Shown piece by piece: positions 11,601-20,104 of a DNA stretch of 64,000 bases (position 1 is the first letter of the stretch; every line of letters starts with the position of its first letter). Source of the DNA: Macrostomum hystrix (lineage: Eukaryota > Platyhelminthes > Macrostomidae); NCBI GenBank assembly GCA_950097015.1, contig CATNEN010000011.1, forward strand, positions 1,302,001 to 1,366,000, written 5' to 3'. The translations under genes were made by a program, and so were the position numbers. The notes beneath the pieces are model-generated. The model worked only from the letters and a program-made list of their open reading frames with translations, was not told where the DNA came from and did no database searches.

Positions 11601-14600
11601 AGACCTGTGAAATGACTGAGATCAAGAATTCTTTTGCCTTTACCGAAGCCTTCGGTGACACAGGGGCGGATGTCTTCGGGTATGCTTTTATTGTGTACGG
11701 CTCGGTGTTCATGTCCGAGACTTTCTCATGTGGCGAGTTCAGAGAAAGGCAAGATTCGAGTTCTCAAGAGTTTGCAAGTGAATATTTGAAAGTCATTGAC
11801 TCTGAGAAGTTAACCAGAAGCACTGAGTTTTATCTCGAGACTGATGTTTTCAGCATGAAGAAGCGCTGCACAACTTACGTTGAAGATGATGAGCCGACTT
11901 CAAAGACGACCATTAGTCAGCAGGTCACTGGTGACGACAGTCAAACTGATACAACGCTCCAAACAACTACCGTTACAACTACTACCATCACAACAATGGT
12001 TACTGGAAAGAGTATTCAGGAGACAAGACTCGTCGACGATGCTCAGAATAGTGCACTGACTGTCGCTTCTACTGCGCGGATAGCTAATATTTCGTATTCC
12101 ACATCCGACTACCGCTTCATCTCATCTCTGGTTAGCCACTACGTCAGACAGATCAATCCTGATCGCCTACAGTTTATTTCAACCATTTCTGGTGAACAAA
12201 AGACTGATGTGGAAATCGCCGATACTTCAATGATTCAAACATCCAGCTCCTCTACTTCCGTGACTAAGGCGACCACAAACGTGACAGATTCAAAGACCAC
12301 AAGCATCAGCGAGGTGACGTCGATCGGAGCAGGTGACTACCGACAAATTTCAACATTGGCCAGTCATCAAGTTAGACAAGTCGATCCATCAAGTTTGATC
12401 TCTGTCTCTGGTATTGTGTCGAAGTCGAGCACAGAAGAGAGAAACCTCGAATCAAGCAGCATTGGAGCCAAATCTTCAAAAAGCATCATCACGACGACAA
12501 CAACCACAATGAAAACGGTCACAGGAGGGATAGTAGTTGAAACCAACGCAACACAGATCACATCGAAGGAAGAGCTCATCGGTGAAGAAAACCAACTTCA
12601 CGGGTCCGCGGCCAGAGTACAGTCAGGAGAATCTGGATCGAGCAGTTTGCTCGTGCTGCATCGCAGGACATCGAACGCAGAGCCAACTGAGGATTCACTT
12701 AAGGATGAGTTCCTGTCTATCACGACTGCGACTGGTCAATCAACTGCGACTTCCAAAGTGACAACTGAAATTTCACATGGACAGAATTCCGACTACAGAA
12801 TGATATCTTCTCTGATCAGCCATCATGTCAGACAGACCAATTCGGCATGTCTAAGCGAAATTTCTGGCTTGTCAACGTCTGCTGAGACAGTCGAGATTAA
12901 GGAGACCACAGAGATTGAGCTAACGACAGAAGAAACGAATGAAACCACTGAGACAGTTAAGACCGGTTGCGGATCAGTGGAAGTTTCTGTGTCAGGAAAA
13001 GGTACTAAGAAAAAGAGACGATCTCGACGAGGCAAATCAGGTTCTCAGAAAGAAGTTGAAACATCAGAGACCAAGCAGACGACAGAACAAACAGCTGAAG
13101 AGACAATCGAGACTACTCAGGAGGTTGAGCAGACTACAGAAGACACCGCTGAGATTGAACAGACTAGAGAAGAGACCACTGAGATTGAGGAGACCACTGA
13201 GGAGACCACTGAGATTGAGGAGACCACTGAGGAGACCACCGAGATTGAGGAGACCACTGAGGAGACCACTGAGATTGAGGAGACAACTGAGGAGACCACT
13301 GAGATTGAGCAGACCACTGAGGAGACCACTGAGATTAAGGAGACGACTGTGGAGACCACTGAGATTGAGGAGACCACTGAGGAGACCACTGAGATTGAGG
13401 AGACAACTGTGGACACCACTGAGATTGAGGAGACCACTGAGGAGACCACTGAGATTGAGGAGACCACTGAGGAGACCACTGAGATTGAGGAGACAACTGA
13501 GGAGACCACTGAGATTGAGCAGACCACTGAGGAGACCACTGAGATTAAGGAGACGACTGTGGAGACCACTGAGATTGAGGAGACCACTGAGGAGACCACT
13601 GAGATTGAGGAGACCACTGAGGAGACCACTGAGATTGAGGAGACAACTGTGGACACCACTGAGATTGAGCGGACTACAGAGGAGACAATCGAGACTACTC
13701 AGGAGATTGAACTGAGTACTGAAGAAGGTCGTGAGACTTCTGAGACGACAAGAACAAAGAAGGTCATTGGTTGCATCGATACTGACTCGCAATTCGACGA
13801 AGATACTATCGAGCTGACAGAATATCATGATGAATATGAAGTCGGTGGTGGGATGACCGATTCAAACTCTTACGCCTATCGACGATTAAAGAGGACGCAA
13901 GGACAGAGCGCCGAATCACGTGACCAAAAAGACTCAGCAGTTGCCGAAGCCAACAGTGGCGAAGAATCAGACAAAAGTCAGAGTAAGACCTCCACTATAA
14001 CAACGGTGGAAACAACAACTACAATAGTGCGCAAGAAGAGGCCCAACAAAGCAGCCTCGAGCAAGGCTACTCGGCAACAAGATCAATTCAGCGACTCAGA
14101 TGAAGAAGACAAGCGAAGGAGTCGGTTCGGAAAAAATAAATCGTTCTCTCGGCACGACAGCGAGACGACCGAAACTGTGAAAAGTAATTCACAGATAAGA
14201 AAAACGGAAGAAGCCTTCGAGACTTCATGGACCTCTGAGATTGAGCAGACGATTGATGAGACCACTGAGATTGAGCAGACCACTGAGGAGACCACTGAGA
14301 TTGAGCAGACGACAGAGGAGACAACTGAGATTGAGCAGACTACTGAGGAGACAACTGAGATTGAGCAGACGACTGAGGAGACAACTGAGATTGAGCAGAC
14401 TACTGAGGAGACAACTGAGATTGAGCAGACCACTGATGAGACAACTGAGATTGAGCAGACCACTGAGGAGACAACTGAGATTGAGCAGACGACTGATGAG
14501 ACAATTGAGATTGAGCATACCACTGAGGAGATCACTGAGATTGAGCAGACGACTGATGAGACCACTGAGATTGAGCAGACGACAGAGGAGACAACTGAGA

Positions 14601-17600
14601 TTGAGCAGACGACTGAGGAGACAACTGAGATTGAGCAGACGACTGATGAGACAACTGAGATTGAGCAGACGACAGAGGAGACAACTGAGATTGAGGAGAC
14701 GACTGATGAGACCACTGAGATTGAGCAGACGACTGAGGAGACCACTGAGATTGAGCAGACGACTGATGAGACAACTGAGATTGAGCAGACGACTGATGAG
14801 ACCACTGAGATTGTGGAGGCTATAGAAGAAACCACAGAGACCACTGAGGAGACGGTTGAGACCGGTGGCGCATCAGTGGAAGTTTCTGTCACAGGAAAAG
14901 GTTCTAAGAAAAAGAGACGATCTCGACGAGGCAAATCAGGATCTCAAAAGGAAGTTAACGACTTCGAGACCAAGCAGACGACTGAGACCATCGAAATTTC
15001 TGAGAACAGTGAGACCACAGAAGTTGTAGAGATTCAGGACACGACTGAGGAGACCACCGAAATTGAGGAGTTGACTGATGAGACCACTGAGATTGAGCAG
15101 ACGACTGAAGAGACAACTGAGATTGAGCAGACGACTGATGAGACAACTGAGATTGAGCAGACGACTGATGAGACAACTGAGATTGAGCAGACGACTGATG
15201 AGACAACTGAGATTGAGCAGACGACTGAGGAGACCACTGAGATTGAGCAGACGACTGATGAGACAACTGAGATTGAGCAGACGACTGAGGAGACCACTGA
15301 GATTGAGCAGTCGACTGAGGAGACCACTGAGATTGAGCAGACGACAGAGGAGACAACTGAGATTGAGCAGACGACTGATGAGACTACTGAGATTGAGCAG
15401 TCGACTGAGGAGACCACTGAGATTGAGCAGACGACAGAGGAGACAACTGAGATTGAGCAGACGACTGATGAGACAACTGAGATTGAGCAGACGACTGATG
15501 AGACAACTGAGATTGAGCAGACGACTGAGGAGACCACTGAGATTGAGCAGTCGACTGAGGAGACCACTGAGATTGAGCAGACGACAGAGGAGACAACTGA
15601 GATTGAGCAGACGACTGATGAGACTACTGAGATTGAGCAGTCGACTGCGGAGACCACTGAGATTGAGCAGACGACTGATGCGACAATTGAGATTGAGCAG
15701 ACCTCTGAGGAGACCACTAAGAATGTTGAGACGGCTGAGGAGTCATCCGAGAATGTCAAGACGGCTGAGGATATCACTGTGATTGAGCAAACGACCGAGC
15801 AGGAAGTTTCTTTGGATGATGCAACCGAGGAGACTATTGAGACCATAAAGTCGCAACAGACTAGCTCGGAGACTTTGACAACTTCTCAAGCCGCTAAACA
15901 GAAGCAGATTGAGAGCGCTGTTACTGATGGTGAAGACTTCTTCACCATCTGTGCGCAGAGAAGCCAAAGCAGAAGACTAGATCAAGTGGGTCAGTCCGCA
16001 TCCAAAGAGTCTTCTTGTGAAAGTCAGTCGACTGAAGCTGTCGAAGAACAATCAACTGTGCCAAAAAGAGGTCAGGTTGTTACTGACGTCATTCAAGAGG
16101 TCTCCGAACTTGCTGGCTCTCTTGAGACGACCAGCTTTCATGACTTCGACTCCATTCTTTCCCTGGAAGAGTCACAACTGCTGACTGGTGAGCAGGTGCC
16201 GCAGATTCACTCTGAGTCTAGTCATGAGCACGTTACAACAACGTTGGACGACTCTTCAATGTCCGTGGACACGTCGATAGACACAACGGTACTCGTGTCG
16301 TCCAGACTGACAACTAGACGGTCAACGCTGCAGGAACAGACCATCATCAAGCCAGCCGTGAAGGAGACGGACGCGTCCGAGATCGAGGCTGAGACAGTGT
16401 CCGCAACATCGACTGAAAGCAGCGGAGAGAGCCAGACGACGGGCTTCAAGAAGCTCATCAGCTACTTCTGGGGCGGCTCCAAAAAGGGCACCGCAGCCGA
16501 GTCGCAGAGCCAAAAAGCCGATCAGAAAAGCGAGACGGAGGTCTCAGAATCGGAGGAATCGGCTGCTACAAGGATTCGAAGCAGCAGTTCAACGGCGTCC
16601 AACGCTGAGGAGGACATCTACGAGAAGAGGCGCCGCGCAGCTCGCGAGCTGTTCATGTTCGGCGAGGTGAAGTCGGACACTTCTGTGTCCGAGGAGCTCA
16701 ACCAGAATATTCATCACCACGCCACCTCCCTGTCTCAGTCTGCCTACTCTGGCTGGTACTCCGGCTTTCAGCAGGACGACTCGCGTGACGAGGCAAGAAC
16801 TCTAAGCAGATTTGTTGTTTTTATCAACTTGTTAGAAAATGATTTATGACTCAAGTTGATGATAAATGACTCAACTTGTCCATTTTAATAGGATCAAGCG
16901 TTCACTACTGAGACAAATTTCTCGTCAGCATTGTCTTGCATGCAGGAAGGCACTGGACAGGGTAATTGGGCTTCGATTTTCGTCGAGTTTCAATTCAAAA
17001 AAGTGTATTTAAAATACAAGTCATTATCATCTATTCAACATCTTTCAGGTTATCAAACTTGGAGGGCCAAGGGAGCCTACGAAAAATGCCGTAAGAGTTT
17101 TTTTTTCAAATTCGTGCAACGAAAACTTAGTTCGTTGAAAAATCGAACTTCTAAAAATAAAACACGCCGCACACACTCCCTCACCTGGGGGTGGGTGGCG
17201 GAGTGGTCTAACGCGTTTTCCACTCTAAACGAGGCTGAGACAGTGTCCGCAACATGCTGAGGAGGAGGAGGAACTAAGGTCCCTAAGCTCGATTCCGCTA
17301 AGCGAGGCCACATTCATTTGGGGCGCAGCCGCGGAGATAAGGCTAAGAGCTTGTCGTGCAATTTACGCCAATTTACGAGGAAGTCAGGACAGATGTACAC
17401 ACCTGCGTGAGCGTGTGCCTGCGTACAGTATCTGTGTGCGTGTGTGCTCAGCAGTCAGCGGTATGTGCAGAATTGCCTCCTCGATGTCTGCTGGTCTAGT
17501 GTCACCAAATGATGTGCCGTTGCTCGCTGCCTTCCTGCAATTGTTATTATCATCATTTTTCGTTAACTCCCATGCGTACAGGCACTCCGAGCAAGCCGAC

Positions 17601-20104
17601 CAGAAAGTTTAAGCTGCCAAGCGATCTCGTTTCCACCGACGCCGCCGACTCAGAGCCGGGAGTAACAACCGCGGCCAGCTCAGCGCCTGTCGACCGTCCT
17701 TCGCTGGAGCAGTTCAGCCAGGTGGATGCTCACGCCCTGCGTCTAGTCGAGGCCCGAGTCAAGCCCGCCGATCTGCGCGAGCTCATCTGGCAGCTCATTG
17801 GTCAGCCGGGCGTCGAAGACCCCATCGAGCGGCTCAGACTGATCTTCGTTTGGTTGTGCGCTGCCAAATCGGACGCTTTTTCGACAAATGCGACGGAAGA
17901 TTCCGCTGAGGCCCTGCTGGCAGCCGCTCTCGACGGACGAGTCCCGATGGCGCTGGCCCTACGAGTCCTGTGCCGAGCCTGCAGCCTCGACTGTCGCCTG
18001 GTGCAGGGTGCTGTGCGTGGCCCAAAGGACCCGGCAGTTGGCAGCGCACTGCATCTCTGGAACGCCGTTCTCATCAACGGCTGCTGGCGATTAGTGGACA
18101 GCTTCTGGGCCGCCAGACGATTGCGCAGCAGCGGTGGAGAAGTCGGCAAGTCGCAGCTGGAGCAGCTGGATGAGTTCTACTTCCTCGCCAGACCAGGCCA
18201 GCTCGTCTACACCCATCTTCCTGAGAAAAGTGTCTGGCAGCTGTTGGAGAGGCCCCTGACTGCGGACAGATTCCGCGCCCTGGCTCCAGTCAAGAACGCA
18301 TTCTTTAAGTTCGGCCTGGAGCTGCGCTCGCACGCAGACGCAGTGATTCAGTGGAACTCGACTGACGCCGACCCGGATGCGGATCCGCAGTTGGCGCCTC
18401 TGTCGCCGGCGCTCATTGTTCGCATCGGCGTTCCGCCAGGTCTGGCCGGCCGACTAAGCTTCGTCGCTACGCTGCAGTCCGAGGCCGGAGCCGAGGTCAA
18501 GCATCGGGTTCTGCACCTGTTCGACCGTCAGCAGGCCTGCCTAGTAACCGCCGTGCGACCTCCAGACAGTGGCACCTGGCGGTTGACTTTCTTCACCCGA
18601 GACCTCGCCCTGACAGCTCAGCGGCAGCAGGAGCAGCGCGCAGTCTTTGAGTCTGTCTGCGAGTATCGAATCGTCGCCAAGGTCGACCGGCAAAGTTCGA
18701 TTCTGACCGACTTTCCGCACAGCCAGAACGCGGGCTACGGCCCCGCCGACGCCAACTGGGCTGCCGTGGGCGGCTTCAACCTGACGGCAGTGACCGGCGG
18801 CGAAAACACTGCCACGGACTTGTCAATGCCGATTGTAACTGTGACAGACGGTCAGGTGGACGATGTCCGATTTCGCCTGCCGAGTCGCTCCGCCGCCAGG
18901 CTGCACTACGTCGCGAAGCTGCGTGGCAGCGACGATGGCTCAGCTGTCGCTGCTGGACGGTCTGGAGCTGCTGCTGAAACTGGCGGATCTTGCATCGTTC
19001 GCATGGCTGGCGGACACCTTCTGGTGCGACCGCTGCCGCCGTCTGCTGGCCTGCACGCTTTGGAGGTGAGTATAGCCAACCCTCAAAGTCACACAGAGAA
19101 CGTCAGTACAAGACCCTCTCTGATAAAGTTACGCATTAAGTCTCACCGAATCCCTCGCTCCATCGAAGGTCTATGCCGGCGGTCGACCTCAGGACGGGGG
19201 AAATAAGCTGCAGCTGGTGCAGCAGATCCTGCTGGTCTGTCGGCGTGGTGACGCCGAGTCGGCGGCTGACTCGCTGCACCAGCCTCCGGGTCACCTAGGC
19301 GGCACGCACAAGGCCGCCGAGTTTGGCTTCCACTGCGCGTCGCACGAGGACCCGCTGGTGTCCAGTCGGCAGCCGTTGGCTGAGGACTCGCCGTTTGAGT
19401 TCGTAATGAGCAAGGACCGGCCCCTGTGTCTTGCTGCTCACCTCATTCGCCTGACAGCGTCCGGTTCACAGAGCAGCTCCTACGGCTCGGACTGCGTGCT
19501 GCAGGAGATTCGGCTCAGTGACTCTGTCGCCACCTTCAACGTCTGGCTACCGTCGCCAGGTAAATCATTAACAGCAGAAAAACAACGGGGGAATTTCAAA
19601 TATTTCGTTATTTTGTATTTCCATCAAAACCTCGCAGGCTACTACAAGCTGGTGATCTTCGGTCTGCCCGCCACCGAGCGGCACGACAACTTCGCCAACC
19701 TGTGGCAGCTGCTGATCTGCGCTCCGTCAAGACAAGCGGACGCAGCCGCGTGGTCCTCGCGCGCCTCCGCTGGTCCTCGCTACCCGCTGCAGTTCGCGGC
19801 CTGGTCAGATTCCTGCAGCCTGCGCCAGCCAATCACAGGCCAGCTGCCAATCGGAGCCAATCAGCTCGTCGACTTTGACCTGACGGTGCCAGGAGCCAGA
19901 TCTGTGTCCGTTGTCTGCGGCGACACCTGGAAGGCGTTGAGGGCGCAGCCAGCTGGCCGATGGAGCGGACGGGTCGGGTTCGCTGATCAGCCAGCAGGTG
20001 GGCGAGTGTCTGTGTGCGCCAACTACGCTGACGGGGACTCGGCGACATACCGAACCCTACTGGAATACCGACTAGCAGAGCTGCCCGAGTTCAGCGACTA
20101 CTAA
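5185..20104 (+). CDS. Giant KY-type (transglutaminase-like) protein with Thr/Glu-rich repeats, whole gene
   Basis: Seven exons join in frame: 5185-5629, 6231-16792, 16892-16961, 17049-17090, 17582-19065, 19169-19559 and 19638-20104, giving 13,461 nt and 4,486 residues. The first ATG has a perfect ACCATGG context. The order is a polyQ-containing acidic N-terminus, about 3,500 residues of mostly disordered Thr/Glu-rich sequence, two small linker exons, a KY-family transglutaminase-like domain (about residues 3,740-3,960) and C-terminal beta-rich segments like those following the KY domain in invertebrate relatives. I see no signal peptide or membrane segment. KY-family proteins act in muscle and cytoskeleton (established for vertebrate KY), so a cytoplasmic structural role is likely, by inference. 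Five introns are GT-AG and one is GC-AG. The start remains the least certain part because the frame is open upstream. Catalysis is doubtful (see the domain entry). Confidence 0.8.
5630..6230 (+). other. Intron 1 of the giant gene, with a degenerate GAGATG-type repeat
   Basis: A phase-1 intron with GTGAGG...ACAG ends. Positions 5740-5900 are purine-rich and carry GAGACACGGGAGAGATG, the same word that forms the 16-bp array at 43.4-44.8 kb. Confidence 0.65.
6231..16792 (+). CDS. Giant KY-type gene, exon 2 (10.56 kb), Thr/Glu decapeptide repeats
   Basis: This single exon encodes about 3,520 residues. Non-repetitive stretches alternate with five arrays of a 10-residue unit, typically EIEQTTEETT or EVEQTTEETT, encoded by 30-bp repeats at about 8230-9270, 9580-11610, 13070-13730, 14230-14860 and 15040-15720. 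Between them are recurring non-low-complexity modules: IGCAIR...VLHRR...EFLS near residues 773, 1193 and 2290; DYR..S.L.SH.VRQ near residues 2108, 2184 and 2336; and a basic KKKRRSRRGKSGSQKEV block twice (about 13,010 and 14,905). The end includes FKKLISYFWGGSKKG and a His-rich segment. The composition is extremely acidic and Thr-rich, so most of it is probably disordered. The exon ends at GAG|GCAAGA, a GC donor in phase 0. The antisense frames rich in Val/Ser are shadows. Confidence 0.85.
8230..11610 (+). repeat. Coding minisatellite, repeat arrays A and B of the giant exon
   Basis: 30-bp units encode ten-residue repeats. The first array (8230-9270) uses ETTEETTEVTEIEQTT patterns with GAGACCACC codons. 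The second (9580-11610) uses EVEQTTEETT and ESIETTEVEETTDE patterns. The two are separated by a non-repetitive module with IGCAIR and VLHRR. Arrays keep frame throughout and contain mostly whole-codon variation, unlike the indel-bearing non-coding arrays nearby, which supports selection for the protein. Confidence 0.85.
13070..15720 (+). repeat. Coding minisatellite, repeat arrays C, D and E of the giant exon
   Basis: 30-bp units encode EIEETTEETT (13,070-13,730), EIEQTTEETT and EIEQTTDETT (14,230-14,860 and 15,040-15,720). In array C the stretch around 13,310-13,440 (with a KETTVETTEI variant) recurs about 240 bp later. In array E an EQSTEETTEIEQTTEETT block recurs about every 90-150 bp, so higher-order duplications are visible. 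The frame is intact throughout. Confidence 0.85.
16793..16891 (+). other. GC-AG intron, 99 bp
   Basis: The donor is GAG|GCAAGA and the acceptor is TTTTAATAG|GAT. This is the only boundary that joins exon 2 to the next exon in phase. Candidate GT donors nearby (for example GTGACG at 16785) give the wrong phase. Read-through of the intron stops at 16849. Confidence 0.6.
16892..16961 (+). CDS. Giant KY-type gene, exon 3 (70 bp)
   Basis: It encodes DQAFTTETNFSSALSCMQEG then TGQ plus one base. The acceptor is AATAG and the donor is CAGG|GTAATT. Phase 0 in and phase 1 out match both neighbours. Confidence 0.7.
17049..17090 (+). CDS. Giant KY-type gene, exon 4 (42 bp)
   Basis: A small exon between TCTTTCAG and GTAAGAG. 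In phase 1 it encodes GYQTWRAKGAYEKC plus one base. The consensus at both ends is strong and the phase joins exons 3 and 5, where the split codon becomes CGC (Arg). Confidence 0.7.
17091..17581 (+). other. Intron 4 of the giant gene, with a tRNA-like fragment and a copy of exon sequence
   Basis: The intron holds a tRNA-like head at about 17190-17230: an A-box-like TGGCGGAGTGG, then a 5-bp stem CGTTT/AAACG with an 8-base loop. No B box follows. Directly after it, 17230-17255 is a 26-base exact copy of exon 2 positions 16384-16409. Confidence 0.7.
17582..19065 (+). CDS. Giant KY-type gene, exon 5: transglutaminase-like domain, probably lacking the catalytic Cys
   Basis: After a short linker (TPSKPTRKFKLPSDLVS) the sequence matches the KY/transglutaminase-core pattern. 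It begins near FSQVDAHALRLVEARV (about 17,707), continues through RLIFVWLCAA, and reaches the core. HLWNAV supplies the conserved His (codon 18052-18054) and WRLVDSFW supplies the Asp (18097-18099). Where active KY-type domains carry Cys in a GVCxGY-like motif, this protein reads LDGRVPMALALRVLCRAC (from about 17,929), with no Cys at that point. The nearest Cys residues, in VLCRACSLDC, lie 10 or more residues downstream. I therefore call it a probable pseudoenzyme. Beta-rich sequence follows, ending at donor GAG|GTGAGT in phase 0. GC content and codon use are much richer in G/C than exon 2. Confidence 0.85.
19169..19559 (+). CDS. Giant KY-type gene, exon 6
   Basis: Starts VYAGGRPQDGGNKLQLVQQI after acceptor ATCGAAG and ends WLPSP plus one base at CCAG|GTAAAT. 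It continues the KY-associated C-terminal region, including a segment PFEFVMSKDRPLCLAAHLIR. Phase 0 in and phase 1 out agree with the neighbours. Confidence 0.75.
19638..20104 (+). CDS. Giant KY-type gene, exon 7 and stop
   Basis: Starts with the split Gly codon after CTCGCAG, then YYKLVIFGLPATERHDNFAN, a motif like the Ig-like repeats that follow KY domains. It ends LPEFSDY and TAA at 20102-20104. The preceding 78-bp intron (19560-19637) is a multiple of three with no in-frame stop, so intron retention would keep the frame. Confidence 0.75.

Noticed and set aside
9456-15782. Arg/Leu-rich + frames and Val/Ser-rich minus frames within the giant exon
   Set aside because: Shadows of the in-frame coding repeat. 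The Thr/Glu frame is continuous through non-repetitive segments and splices to the KY domain; the others are not.
17190-17255. tRNA gene
   Set aside because: Has an A box and an anticodon-like hairpin but no B box or acceptor stem.
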